Part shown: piece by piece, positions 20,362-33,294 of the stretch
Position numbering within the stretch: the first letter of the stretch is position 1
Layout of the letters: every line of letters begins with the position of its first letter
The notes under the pieces: generated by a model
Told to the model about the DNA's origin: nothing
Databases searched by the model: none
The model's input: only the letters and a program-made list of their open reading frames with translations
NCBI GenBank assembly: GCA_012295275.1
Contig: CM022669.1
Span: 13,150,172 to 13,212,171 of the forward strand
Reading direction: 5' to 3'
Origin: Chrysomallon squamiferum
Taxonomy: Eukaryota > Mollusca > Gastropoda > Neomphalida > Peltospiridae
Length of the DNA: 62,000 bases
Made by a program: the position numbers and the translations under genes

Positions 20362-21003
20362 CAGTGATACCTTGACTTACGAGTTTAATTCGTTCTGTGA
20401 CCGCGCTCGTAACTCAATTTGCTCGTATATCAAATCAATTTTTCCAACTGTAATTTATTGAAATACCATTAATCCGGTCCAGCCCTTCATGGACAGAGGT
20501 CCGCAGCTTAGAAATTATTTTAACGCCTTTGGCTGGAGTTATAGCCTTTAACGACCCCTTCTGCTTCAGTATGGTACAATATCGTAGAAGTACTACGCTC
20601 GTACTGCATTGTAGTCACTTTGATTACACACACACCTGGCTCATATTTTCCTGTGATTTCATTCTTTAATTCAATGGACATCATCCGTTTCTTATCTTCT
20701 CAGCACTGTCCTTTGTACTCACTTTTTGAGGATCCATGGAAATTTGGCAAAATACTACACAAAACGCTAGCACAACACAACAGAGATGCTTCCACGGCGA
20801 GGTAACTACTTGAAGCAAACGAATGAGATGCGAGATGCTGGGCAGATGGTGTATTATTAGTTGCGCCGACTAGCGGCGGCATGTATGAAGCTCGCTCGTA
20901 ACTCAGATTCTGGCTCGCAACTCAAAGCAATAAATCTACCGGGCGACTACTCGTAACTCGGAAAACTCGTAAATTGGAGCACTCGTAACTCGAGGTATCA
21001 CTG
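20362..21003. mobile_element. Non-autonomous inverted-repeat DNA transposon (642 bp)
   Basis: The left end reads CAGTGATACCTTGACTTACG. The right end, on the opposite strand, reads CAGTGATACCTCGAGTTACG. The terminal inverted repeats match at 21 of 23 positions. CTCGTAACTC-type motifs recur just inside both ends, a common subterminal pattern. TA precedes the left end and TG follows the right end, so a TA target duplication is possible but decayed. No transposase frame is present. Its GC-richer texture stands out from the flanks. A Tc1/mariner or pogo-type parent is a guess from the termini and possible TA target. Confidence 0.8.
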
Positions 21004-21514
21004 TGTCTGGTCAAACGGTAAATTAATCAGGTTTAGTTTTCTACATAAATAATCCTTTAAAAAATTCATTGTAGGATTAATCTCAGAATAAACTAGTACC
21101 AAGATTATAATTATAGGAATAAAAAGTGTGAACTGGTTTTTAAGTTACTAATTAATCTACATGTTAAGATTTTTTAGTTAGAGTTTTTGTTGCAGTTCTT
21201 GAAAAAGTTTGGTTGTCAAAGTCCAGTAACTCTTGCTGAATAAATGTTAGACTTTTCACTGGACTATCTTCTACTGATATTAAAAACATGTATCATGATA
21301 AATCTACGTATATAAACATAAATAACTGTACATTTGAGCTACATAACGATTATGATAACAATTATAATATCACAGAATATTAAAGTTTAAATTTACAACA
21401 AGTATTAAATATGGTTAAAGGAACAATGGCTTATGTAAATCTAATTACATTTCAGTATTGTATTAAGCTATAATTTTAAAGAAATTTAATAAAAGATTTA
21501 TATATCTTTATATA

Positions 21515-21516
21515 TA

Positions 21517-21576
<60 letters not shown>
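21515..21576. repeat. (TTA)n microsatellite
   Basis: A clean TTA run follows a short TA stretch. TTTA units follow it. Confidence 0.95.
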
Positions 21577-21577
<1 letters not shown>

Positions 21578-21717
21578 GGTTATATTATTTATTTATTTAT
21601 TTATTTATACAGAAAATTCGAAAATAATCTGTTATATTACGTTTATTAAAAAGAAAGGAAACAAGTAGAATTTGCGAAAACAAATACTATTTATGACTTT
21701 AGAGGTTAGATACAAAC

Positions 21718-21774
21718 AACGTCAGTCTTCGTAAATTTTCGTACAAATGAAACGTCAACAATTGTATGACGTCA
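21718..21774. promoter_or_regulatory. Three ACGTCA sites upstream of gene 3
   Basis: AACGTCA at 21718-21724 and 21751-21757, and full TGACGTCA at 21767-21774. They resemble the group B promoter sites but are 2.2 kb from the gene 3 ATG, so their link to this gene is weak. Confidence 0.25.
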
Positions 21775-21948
21775 TTTAACAACAACAAACAGAATAGGAG
21801 TAAAATGTTATTATTTTTTGAGAGTGAAACGACAGAAAATGTTTGCAAGTAAAGTATTATGAAAGAAATAATCAATACTTATAACAGGTGGTTTTTTGGA
21901 GGGGTTGTTGTTATTGTTCTTCTTTTTCTTCTTCATCTTCCTCTTAAT

Positions 21949-21979
<31 letters not shown>

Positions 21980-22282
21980 TTATTATTATTATTATGACAG
22001 CAATAACAGTAGCAATACAAAAATAAAAGACATATTGCTAAAATATCTTCTACAGTGTTATGTATTGTTGTTATTATTATTGTGCTTTGGTAGTTTGTTG
22101 GTTTATCGTTCTTTTTTATTGTTTTTATCTGTTTATTTTATTTTATTTTAATTATTTATTTATTAATAAAACTTTGGTTGTGTTGTTGCTTATAGTTTTT
22201 CTGTGTTGTTGTTCATGTTTTACTCGTTTATTCTTTTTTCTATATATTAATTTTTATTTTATTTTTTTTTTTTTCTCTCTCT

Positions 22283-22314
<32 letters not shown>

Positions 22315-23973
22315 CTCTGGCGGATTAATGAGTGCAGATGAAACTGAAGACTAAGTTGAAATAAAATAACAAATCTAATTTAGAAAACTACACTGAGGTA
22401 TTTGATTAAAGACTGAACTTGTACGACAAATCAATTAAATAAAAAAGAAAACTATGTGTGTGAGTGTGCGCGCGCACATGTTTATCTGGTTGATTGTATG
22501 TATGAGAGTGTTGAAATGTAGAGCCACAGACAAATATCTTCACGATGACGATCGATATGTTTTACATTTTAAAATTTATACATATGGGTAAAACCTCAAA
22601 ATAAATAAATAAATCTCAAAATTAAAAAAAAAAAAACATTAAGATATCTGTAAAACTACATATTATAACCTTTTCTTTCGTAACATTATTCCATCACTAG
22701 ATTTTTTTTTTTTTTTTTTTTTTTTTGAAGTTTATATCAAACTGTTTCTTTTAAAAGAAAATACGTAAAGAAATCTGGCTACAAAAGAATTTCCATTAAA
22801 ATCTGTTATTTAAAAATGTTTTAAAAACCAAATACATTCCAATGATCAAAGTGAAATACAGTTTGCTTGCTAAGACACACATTTCTATTTCTAAACTGAA
22901 TTCGTTGCGTAATAAGTATATATATATAACTTGTGTTATTATTAGTATTGAGAAAAAAATATGAAGACGTTTAGATATACTGATCAAAGTGCATATAAAT
23001 TGCTGATCTTAGGATATGCGCATATATACAAAAAAACACACACTCGTACATGTGTATGTACAGCGTGTATGTATGCGTAAATATAAATAAATAAATAAAT
23101 AGAAGATAATTTTGTTCTTTAAAGAAAAATTCGAGATCTTTTCATCAATTGTTCTTAAAATGTACGAAGTCTGATCTCTGCTGTAAACAAAAAAAATAAT
23201 TTATATAGGACAAATTTTTAAAAATATATATTTTATCAATGACTGTTGTCTTCACGGTATCATAAGACAGAATTCGAATTAACTTTTTAAACATGTGTAT
23301 TTGTCCAGAACAAAAGCAAACTATGCACTGTTAACATCCTTGCAGAATAAACTGTAACGTAATAATTTTATAATTGTAAGTTTCGAAACGTTCAACGTTC
23401 TTAAATATCAAAACATGCCGAAAGAGAATCACAGGAAAGATTTAATGAAAACTATCAAGATGACTGAGTATTACTGTCACTTTGTGATGTATACTGACTG
23501 TGTTACCAGTTTAACAAAATAAACTGCAGATGGTAGGGAAGTGAACAAAAGGAACGTTTTATGAAACAAACAGTTTCACCACAAGAAAGGAAAGAGCTAA
23601 TTAAAAAGAATTCAATTTCAAACGAGACAGCAAGATATTTATCAAGTTGATCAATAATCCTACATATTGAGTGAACTTAGAAGCTTCTTGCATATCACAT
23701 GATACAAGTAGTCTGTCGGCCAAATCTTATCTTTTACTGAAAACTAATTCTTTTTCAGTCTGTTAGAAAATTTGTTGGTGGACTGTGACATTTTATTAAA
23801 CTCGAGTCGTTCCATATTAAATCAAATTTCTGTTGTTCGAATGTTACATTTAAACAGACTTTAGCCTTTAGCACATCACTCAGAATTTTGCTCCGGGGAA
23901 TTTTAAGGAATTTAAACTATTTTGGACATCGTAATATTTATTAGGTTATTTTGGTGGATAAGAAAACAACGCC

Positions 23974-24794
23974 ATGAACAACACAAACATTTCAGACTAC
24001 AAAGACACGTCTTCTGTGATTTTCTGGGGATTGTACGATCAAGGTGTCACACTGGGCTATCTGTTACTAAACATCGTAATGTTCGTCATGGGCGTTTCCA
24101 TTATCTTCCTCAACTCCATAGTGTTCTACTCCATGACGCGAGAACACCCCGCAGACGACGACGCCAGCAGCTACATCATCTGCAACCTCTCGGTCACGGA
24201 CATGATGACCGGAATTTTCGTAATCCACACTGTTTTTTACAATCTCGTAAACTTCCAGTCAGAAGTTGAATGTCATTTCAGACTTGGTTTTCTTCATTTC
24301 TTCTGCATGTCTTCTGTCCTGCACCTCATTCTTATGACTTTTGACAGATACGTTAAAATAATATTTCCTTACAAATATCACATCATCTTCAAAAAGAAAA
24401 CGATCGTTTGTTCTTCGGCGGTCATTTGGGTGGTTTCACTTCTGTACGGAGCTTTGCCAATAATGGGCTGGCGGAAACCAACCATTTCAGGATTTCTTCT
24501 CTGCAGATACCTAGAAACACTGAGCGATGGGTTCATGATTTTGTCCGTGGTGATTTTTCTGATGCCAAATGCAATCCTCTTGGTTATGTATTCTCACATT
24601 TTCATCGTGGCCCGCAGACACCAAAGGGCGATCAGAAATCTTGAAGTTGGTCCAGAGCACAGCCACTTTGACAAGAAGACTTGGAAGCTAACCAAAACTG
24701 TCGTCATTATTAGTGGTGCTTACGGAATTTGCTGGGTGCCTCTCGGTAGGTTTTGTATTCCTAGAAACATTTAAAATATAATAATTTATGTTTT

Positions 24795-24878
<84 letters not shown>

Positions 24879-25924
24879 AAATAGTTGAGATATTCCATGA
24901 GCTTAATTATGTATGCATGGATGTATATTCAGTCCTAAATATACTCTGTCTTATGTACATCTGATCAAAAACTGAACATAGATAATATTCGGGAATGCAC
25001 TGGTACAGAAGGAAGAAGTATGTACGTATGTACGTATGTACCTTGTGTCTGTTTCTTTCTTATTCTTTATCTTTGGATTTCTCTTTTTCTGTATCTGTTT
25101 ATATATCTGTGTAATCTGTCTGTCTGTCTATCTGTGTATCTATCTGTCTGTCTATCTGTGTTTCTACCTGTATATTTATCTATACATCTAGATATCTGTC
25201 TATCTATCTATATATATAGATCTATTTCTATTCACTGTCGTTCTCATTTTCTCATTATTTTGTTTAGCAATTATGTCTGCGGAGACCTCATGCTAATTTC
25301 GCCTGGTAATGTAGTCAGAAAAGTCATTTATCAAGAATTTCCATTACGAAGAAAAAACAATAACAAGATGTCATCCTAAACATCCTGATTACATTCTATT
25401 ATTATTAATTTTTTTATCCTTTATTTTCGTCTTTTATTTTCATAAACTAAATTTTTTGTACAAATATTAATTGTAATATATAATAAACAACCTATAAATG
25501 GAGATACATTTGTAGTATGTATGTATGTTTATATGTTTGTATGTATGTATGTATGTATGTATGTATGTATGTATGTATATATGTATATTTGTGTTTGTGT
25601 ATGCATATATCTACATACTTGAAAATATATCTAGGTGTGTTTATATTTTGTAATATACGGTGTTCATCGCAAGTTTCTTTTTATTCTGTTTTACCAGGTA
25701 TAGTCATTACAATGTACCTCAACGGACATTTCCTACAACTGACATCAACAGCAGCTAGTTACTACACCTTCTACAGCAGCATCCCTGCTTTCTGCAACGC
25801 CATTTTCAATCCCCTTGTCTACGCCTTCAAGTTGCCGGCCGTGGAGAAATACTACAGACGTTTGTTTTGTCCAAAGTCGTTTGTTTGCTGTCAGCCACAA
25901 GATGGATCCAATATCACCTCGTAA
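23974..25924 (+). CDS. Receptor gene 3: group A class A GPCR (two exons, 332 aa)
   Basis: Recent tandem duplicate of gene 2. Exons are 23974-24745 and 25698-25924; the intron is phase 1 (CTCG|GTAGGT to TTACCAG|GT). Exon 1 has the same length, 772 bases, as in genes 1 and 2. Glycosylation sites NNT and NIS open the protein. Hallmarks are at the same numbers as in gene 2: DRY 124-126, Cys100/Cys177, Pro198, CWVP 253-256 and NPLVY 295-299. Against gene 2, residues 40-171 are identical, while five changes fall in residues 1-39 and thirteen in 172-258, concentrated in ECL2 and the TM5 and TM6 segments that line the usual ligand pocket. The tail is three residues shorter and ends differently after CCQP. 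The likely role is a membrane receptor with shifted ligand preference relative to gene 2, which is an inference. Confidence 0.94.
24796..24877. repeat. (CT)n microsatellite in gene 3 intron
   Basis: An 82-base CT run starts about 50 bases after the donor. Further on, the intron (24746-25697) holds TCTG/TCTA tetramers at about 25110-25215 and a GTAT array. Confidence 0.95.
25517..25580. repeat. (GTAT)n microsatellite in gene 3 intron
   Basis: GTAT tetramers end about 115 bases before the exon 2 acceptor. The frame through them is open into exon 2 but is not coding. Confidence 0.85.
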
Positions 25925-26029
25925 ATAGTCGTGTTAGTTAAGTCAGATGTGAGATCAAATATTTTTCTTGATATGAAACAGTAGACGAAGTAACAGTGGA
26001 CCACAATTGCTAGTTCTGGTACCTGCCCA

Positions 26030-26131
<102 letters not shown>

Positions 26132-26499
26132 TATCGTATTTATCATTAAAAATTTAAATTTTTAATTTATTTATTTATTTATATAATGTTAATTTAATAT
26201 AATTTATTTTAATTTAATGTATTTATTTAATTTGTATTTATTTATTTAATGTCATTCATTTATTCATTCATTTTATCATTCAATTATTTATTTATTTATT
26301 TATTTATTCATTTATTTTTCTGTTATTCATTTATATTTAGGATCACCAATTATTTTTTGGGTCATTCTGCACGCACAAATTTAACATAATTTGACTTACA
26401 GATGTAATTGTTATAGTAACATATTTTTTTAAATAGTTTCATTTCTCATTAATTTAGCAAACAAATTTCACAGTTATCATAGATATCATTTTTTATAAT

Positions 26500-27260
26500 G
26501 GTGAAATAAATTCAGTGGTAACATGGATATGTAATTTAAAGCTTACATTTTAATGACAATGTAAAATTTAGTGGTAATTGGAAACATAAATTTAACGTTA
26601 CAGTGGGAACTTAATTTCAGCTCTAATGAGTTACAAAATTACAACTGTATTGTAAATTCAGTGGTAACGTGGTAATACACTTACCGTGATAACGTATATT
26701 AAGTGGTAACGTAGATTCAGTGGTAAACTAAATTAAATGGTAAAACGGTAACGTATTTACAGTGGTAATGTAAATTCAATGGTAATGTAGTATCGTAAAT
26801 TCAGTGCTAACGTTCTTACAAGCAACGTAAATTCAGTGGTAACGTACCTACAGTTATACTATAAATGTAATGGTAACGTACATATAGCGTCAATTCAGTG
26901 GCAAAGTGCTCTCAGTGGTAACGTAAATTCAGTGGTAACGTGCTTACAGTGTTAACGTAATTTCTGTGGAAACGTAACAGCATAGTTACGTGGTAAATTT
27001 TATGTGTCTACAGCAGTTACCGTGTTAATGTAAATTCAATTAGTAATATAATTTTCCTTGAATAAACAGTTCCAGTGTAAAGGAATTGTGTTTATGTGAT
27101 TCCTCGAGTAATGCTATTTCATAAATAAAAGTTATTATGTAATTCTCGAATAACGTAATTTCTGTAGTAACGTAATTACTGTAGTAACGTAATTATTCTT
27201 GGTTAATGCTGTTTTAATGGTAAAGCTATCATTGTTGTAATCTTATTTCACGGTCACTGT
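26500..27260. repeat. Degenerate short-period minisatellite
   Basis: Variants of GTAAATTCAGTGGTAAC recur every 15-25 bases for about 750 bases, with strongest conservation at about 26640-26960. The TGGTAACGT core is repeated many times, with single-base changes and small indels. It is an old, decayed tandem array without coding potential. Confidence 0.75.
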
Positions 27261-28049
27261 AATTTCAAAGATAACAACTGGTCTTAAACACTGGGTAACT
27301 AGATGTCTATGTAAATTATTTTAGATTAGCACTAAGCTAGTCTAAATGTTATGTTTGTACTAAATAAATGTTCACGAAAGATGTTAATGACATTCTTGTT
27401 TTTCATTTCTTGGTGAGGTTTTGTGAATGTGATTAATGATTACATGCATATGAATCTCTTCCTGTGAAAACATTGAAAACATTACAGAAACTGTACCAGG
27501 GAAAATGTATGTATGTATGCATGTATGTATGTGTATAGTATATGTCTTTGAATGTATTTATAAAATGAAACACTAACATGTACTATGACTGAAAAATCTA
27601 TGTTCAAAACCTTTCAGTTCCATGTTCTCCTCTACACCCCGCGATCTCAAAATCAGTTTACATTAATTAGATGTGTCTTTGTCTACAGTTTCACTTGACA
27701 GAAGTCTTTGAAATAATTGTCAGGTAGTCTTAGGATTAACCAAAGTTAAGAGAACATTTGCTTTAATTTCGTCCTCGTTCGGAATCATTACATTAGTAAC
27801 CATTCTCGGAATTCGCGTTAAAAAAATAAAACTTATTTAAGAACTGCTTCATCCTGTCATGAAATCCTCATAACTCTGACACGTAGAAAACACATGGAAA
27901 AGAGATGGTTAAATGGCGAACTCGTGGAAACCCAGATTGGATTCGTTTTCGATGTGAAACCCACGTGTTTGTTTCCACCACTTTCTGATACCTTACGCTG
28001 AAATCCGACCTTTTTAAAATATATTCCCGCGCCCTACATCAAATCGCTT

Positions 28050-28080
<31 letters not shown>

Positions 28081-28785
28081 CGTTCTTTTGGGGCATTGCA
28101 GTCTTTTATATTTATAAAGCGTTAGAACCTGGAATGAAATAAACCGATATCCAAAGAAAGGAAATAAAAACTGAAATATTTAAAACGTTAAACGAAAAGC
28201 GCTGGAGCGTCGCGCACTGACATGCTACAAAGTGGTTTCCTGGAAACTTTTATATTAGTAACATCGATCCTGGAAGAACAAAAAAAAAAATAAAAAAAAA
28301 AATTAAAAAAAATTAAAAAAAATTAAAAAAATACTTGGCACTTGGATTCGTTAGAAAAGGAAGCGGCCATAATGGCCGTTAGGACTTTATGTTTGAAAAA
28401 ATAAACAAAACTGGCTTTGAATTTTGTTAATATTGTTTCAAAGAAATGAATTACGCAAGCCGATGATGTCATGTGTTTCACTACAAAATACTGTGGTTGG
28501 GGCATAAGGAATTACTGAAAACCAAGAGGGCTTAGTTTGTATGACCAGGTACGTAACAATTATGAAATTTTCTGTTACTGAAATCAATTATTGTTAGTAA
28601 GACTCGCAATACTTGGGGTACAACGAAATTCCTTTATCATTAAATGAAGGTCATATTTAAAATCAGTTTCATGATATGAACAAAATAAATAATTTAGCCT
28701 ATTAAATTAGGAATAGGTGAAAAACCATTACCAAAATTGGAAAAACAAAAATTAAATGTTTAAAGTTTTTAATTAATTAATTAAC

Positions 28786-28832
<47 letters not shown>

Positions 28833-30556
28833 TTTGTATTTTTTTATTATCGAACATTTCGATTATATTTTGTTTTTTCTTACAGTGGTAGAATATATAA
28901 TACAGTATTTTGATCGACCTGTTTTGGATCTGTTATTAAAATAATTTATAATGGGTCAACAGAAATTATTGTCACCATGCAACTTAATTGAGAAACAGTT
29001 CTGACAGTTGAATACCACGTTACAGGATTAATGTGTGACCTTGAACTCTGATTTCAGCTATATGTAGCTGATCACAGAGAGGTTCTGGGGAGAGTGCGTG
29101 ACATCCTTAGCGTTAAATACAACAGTACATTGCAACAGAGGATTATCTCTTTGTGTTGTGTGTACGTGGACACAATACAATATGTTCGGTGCCTACACTG
29201 TATTCTTTTTCCATTCATTTCTTAGTGTGACAAACGTATATAATACACTGACATACTTGCAAATACAGTGTGAGTCAGGGAAACAAAAAGGCAGCTACCA
29301 AGTTGCAGGAAACTACCTTATGAAAGAACATGACTAAAAACAACTTATAATGGATAACGTTTTCTTGCAAAGAGCAAAAATATGCCTGACAGTGCATTTG
29401 GATTTTCTTTTTATGCTGCATGATATTAATGTCAAAAACCTTCTTATAGTCGGACATACAAATACTGATAACTGGAAATAGAATGTTTTCATTTAAATCG
29501 TTCAAAATACGTAGATGGGTTTGTTCTCATTAATAAGTCAGCTGTTTATGAAATTATTGACATTTGTGAGATCGTTCGATGGATTCATGTAAATTTATTA
29601 AATGTATTTATTTTCTGAAATAAAGTTGCGTTTATCTAGATTATTTTTATTTTTTATTATTATTATTATTTTCTTTCTAATTTTATGCTATGGTACTTCC
29701 ATCTGAAGAAAAATGGGATCATGTTTCAGTTCAAAGGCACAACTGTGGACAAACTTCTTTATGAACAGAAGGACATGGCTACCAGAATTTTATCCAGCTT
29801 CATCAAGCCACTTGCCATTAAAATATATTTGTATTGGCCTCCAAACAATAGACTGATTAAATAAAAAGGACAAGTGAGTGTCAGCTCTGTAAAGGAACTG
29901 AATATTACATTGGAAACCTCGTAGATTTCACTTGGATTTAGATGTTTTTCATGCGTCAGTGTTATGAGGGAAATCACAAATTATCAAGTTCATTTCATGA
30001 ATGATCCGTTTAAGAATACTGATACACACGGCCTTACAATAACATAAAAAATCCAAAATTAGAATAGTTTATACCAAAGGTAGAGTGCCAGCTTTGACTA
30101 ATCCACGGCAAATCTGTTGCACTGCGTTCTGCAAATCTCTGTCAAATATGGGTACAAATATTTTTTGTTACAGAGTATAATGGACGTCATTCCTGCACAC
30201 AAACTGCACAATATCATAACTGTATATCATAAATTATAATTGAATGATTTTTATTGTTGAGGAACTCCAAGCAAAATAAGACATAATAAAATGTATTCCT
30301 GATCACCACATTAATACCCATCTCGTTTAATATCATTGTTTTCTGACGCTATTAATTAAAGATGTTAGGTGTGTTTGTGTGTGTTTGTGCGTGTGTGTCT
30401 GTGTATGTGTGTTGTAGAAAAATATGCATTTGATTGACTGTTTCTAATTTTTTGTTATATTATTCGTTTATCGTTATAATTTTATATTTTATTTTATTAT
30501 TATTTTATTTTATATTTTTAAATCTTCTTCCAGTATGACGATTAAATCTAGAAACA

Positions 30557-30588
30557 TGACGTCATTATTTTCTTTTGCATTTACGTCA
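30557..30588. promoter_or_regulatory. Paired CRE-like element of gene 4
   Basis: TGACGTCA at 30557-30564 and TTACGTCA at 30581-30588, 381 and 357 bases before the ATG. A block of about 36 bases around them aligns well with the element of gene 6. The motif is the binding site of CREB/ATF bZIP factors; use by such factors is inferred. Confidence 0.55.
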
Positions 30589-30796
30589 TAATCAGTAAGA
30601 CCATCGATTGTATTCTATACTCAATGTCTTCAAAGTCGAGGAATCGAAGCTTATTTGTTAGGCAGCTTCAGTTTATCAGCTTTTCTACATGGACGAAAGA
30701 CTTTACTGTCAAACCTGATATCTGTAAGGACTAAAAAATGGTAATGTGACGATACCATTTAGGCCAAGAATCCTTCGTTTCTTTCAGAAAACTAAT

Positions 30797-30809
30797 ACTG
30801 CCGTTGGAG
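30797..30809 (+). other. 13-base block shared by genes 4 and 6
   Basis: ACTGCCGTTGGAG lies 141 bases before the gene 4 ATG. The identical block lies 147 bases before the gene 6 ATG. It is likely 5'UTR or core-promoter sequence retained after duplication. Confidence 0.5.
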
Positions 30810-30937
30810 CTTCGTCGACGAAAAAGTTATCTGAACCTAAGAAAAATGGATATTTCTCCTAGGAAAAAGACGCATCGATTTCATATACCAGGAATTAACA
30901 TTCCTTTCTTTTTCTGCATCTATTAAAACAACTTGTC

Positions 30938-32331
30938 ATGTTCGCTTTGTACACTCCACATAATACGTCTACTAATCCAGAGGCTGTTATCTATACTGCG
31001 CTGCATCGTTACGGAGTTTCCATTGACTATTTTATAGTCAACATCTTGACAGGGATCGTAGGTGTCGCCGTAGTCTTTCTCAACGGAATGGTTGTCTCTA
31101 CTCTGAGTCGGGACAGGTCCAGCCAGTCCAGCCATTACATTATTGCAAACATGGCTGCCAGTGATACGTTCAGTGGTCTAGCAGTTATCCACACTATGTT
31201 TTACAACCTTATCAATTTTCAGAATACGACTGAATGTCTTACTCGAATTGGAATGGTTCACTGCTTTTTTCATTCATCGTCATCGCATCTTGTTCTTCTA
31301 ACAGCGCTGAGGTACGTGAAAATAATGTATCCTTTCCATTACAGCAAGGTTATTAAAAAGAGGAAAGTTATTGTGGTGTCGATTATCTTATGGACTGTAT
31401 CGTTTGTGTACGGCATTCTACCACTCATGGGCCTGTACAATATACCAAAGCCCGGAGAAGATCCTTGCAGATACATGAAAATCCTGACAGAGGGATATCT
31501 TACAGTGACGACAATAGCCGTGTTTTACCCTATGTGTTTGATGAATGCGATGTACGCTCATATTCTCCTTGTCGCAAAACGACACCACAGGTCTATTAAA
31601 AGTTTCAACGTTTCACAGACTAAAGTGCGTAGAAACTGGAGATTCACAAAAACCATCATGATTATCTGCGGTGCCTATTGCTGCTGCGGGTTGCCACTTG
31701 GTAAGTAAAGTGTATCCAAAATAACACTAGAATAGCTTCTGTATTATTGTAGAGTTTAAAAGTTTTAACAAGTAAATAAATAAATAAGTAAATGTAAAAG
31801 AAAGAAAATGTTTACACATTATTATTATTATTATTATCAGAATCAGAATCAGAATCATCATCTTCACTGATTCGAACAAACGGTATTTTTTATATGCTCC
31901 AAATAAGTTGTTTTTATTTTTTTGTTTCTATGGAGACCCATGTTAAATATTAACAGATTAAAAATAAAAGGCTGGTGAAATAGGCTGGAGGCAGATATTT
32001 TGTCTTGATGCAGTAAATAACATCAACAACAAAATCATAGATAAATAAATAAATAAACAAACAGAACAAAACAAAACAAAACAAAACAAACAAACAAACA
32101 AATAAATAAATAATTAGTTAAATAACTAACTGAATAAAATATTTATATACTTCTATGTGCGTTTTCACGAGTTCTTTATTTTAATTTTATACTTAATGAG
32201 TAGCAAAAATTGGTCAAATTATGTTTAAAATGAAACCATGAGTCATTCTTACGTTATTTTTAGTTTACTTTCTTGCTTTATATTTAAACAACAACCACCT
32301 TAAAATACCAAAATATTTTTTTTTTTTTTTT

Positions 32332-32364
<33 letters not shown>

Positions 32365-32927
32365 CATGTGCGTGTGTGTGTGTGATGAAACCTTTATTCA
32401 TTCGTATGTTTTTTTTTTAAGGTCTCGCTCTAGCGTTGTATTTAGAGGGACGTTTAGATCACCTGTCACAAGAAGAAGTAAGTACCGTGTTAGCTTACAC
32501 AATGTTCCTGGCCATAATGAATTCATTTGTCAATCCTATCATCTACGCCCTCAAAATGGGGTCTGTCAACAGACGGTTCAGGCAGTTTTTCTGCAGGAAG
32601 TTCTGCCTAGAGAAGTGCCCCGCGTGTCTGCAAGGCACGGACTTGATAATAACCGACATCAGCAAATTAAACTCGCTGACGCTGATGAAGTCGTCCCCGG
32701 TGATGCCGTCCAAGTCGGAGTCTGTGGAAAAACACGCTAGTTTTGTGGAGAGGTCGATCGAAGTCGTCGAGGACGCCAATAAGTCGCCGGCCACGTTGAG
32801 GTTGACGCCGATTCTGCGATCATCGAGCACGCATGTGACAGATGAAGTTAAACATCACTCGAGTGACGAGAAGTTCGAAGTGAGATGGTCTACTGACATT
32901 CCTGATAGCGATGCAACGATATTATGA
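30938..32927 (+). CDS. Receptor gene 4: group B class A GPCR (two exons, 422 aa)
   Basis: Seven-transmembrane receptor of the divergent group. Exons are 30938-31700 and 32422-32927; the intron is phase 1 (CTTG|GTAAGT to TTTTAAG|GT). N-glycosylation sites are NTS in the N terminus and NTT before TM3. Cys100 and Cys177 can form the usual disulfide. Three class A hallmarks are changed: the acid of DRY is Leu124 (LRY), the ECL2 GW is GL, and the TM6 tryptophan is Gly251 (CGLP). NPIIY at 292-296 is intact. Helix 8 holds Cys312, Cys316 and Cys320, a C-x3-C-x3-CP pattern shared by all group B genes. The tail after TM7 is about 125 residues, acidic and Ser/Thr-rich. An upstream ATG at 30846 opens a 26-codon frame ending 11 bases before the start. 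The 720-base intron contains a short (TG)n(CG)n tract near 32331-32384. Confidence 0.92.
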
Positions 32928-32937
32928 CTAACATACG

Positions 32938-32943
32938 AATAAA
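32938..32943 (+). terminator. Candidate polyadenylation signal, gene 4
   Basis: AATAAA lies 11 bases after the stop codon. Further AATAAA copies sit in an AAAT-rich tract just downstream, so the actual cleavage point is uncertain and the 3'UTR may be longer. Confidence 0.4.
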
Positions 32944-33249
32944 CAAATAAATAAATTTCATATATATATATATATATAGGCCTATATCAAAAAAGAAAAC
33001 AAGAACGAAAGAAAAAAAAGATAATAATATAAATAACAACAACAACAAATAAATAAATAAATAAATAAATAATATCTTTTAAATAAATGAATTTAATTTT
33101 TGAAGAGATTATGCGTTTTACGGCGAAATGAAAAAATATATATATGTACAAAATAAACAACGTCATTCACATTCTCAAAGTCTTGTAGAGAATGATTTGA
33201 TGGATAATCAGTTGCCATGCTGCACAGACGAAAAAAAAAAAAAAAAAAA

Positions 33250-33250
<1 letters not shown>

Positions 33251-33294
<44 letters not shown>
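33251..33294. repeat. Poly-A plus (ATA)n
   Basis: A run of about 20 A joins about 15 ATA units. Confidence 0.9.

Larger units (their letters stand above)
18930..23973. other. Intergenic region between receptor genes 2 and 3
   Basis: No convincing gene. Contents are TTA arrays (19948-20019, 21515-21576), TTC/TTA runs at about 21946-21995, T-rich tract 22261-22316, the transposon at 20362-21003, a short perfect hairpin at 19464-19482 (AAAACGG with a 5-base loop), and three ACGTCA sites at 21718-21774. The last 480 bases are homologous to the sequence upstream of gene 2, showing that the duplication unit included 5' flank. Confidence 0.6.

Noticed and set aside
20620-20805. Short frame inside the transposon
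   Set aside because: Too short for a transposase and without catalytic motifs. The element is non-autonomous.
29098-29337. 79-residue open frame
   Set aside because: No recognisable motif. The N-terminal codon and composition look like chance.
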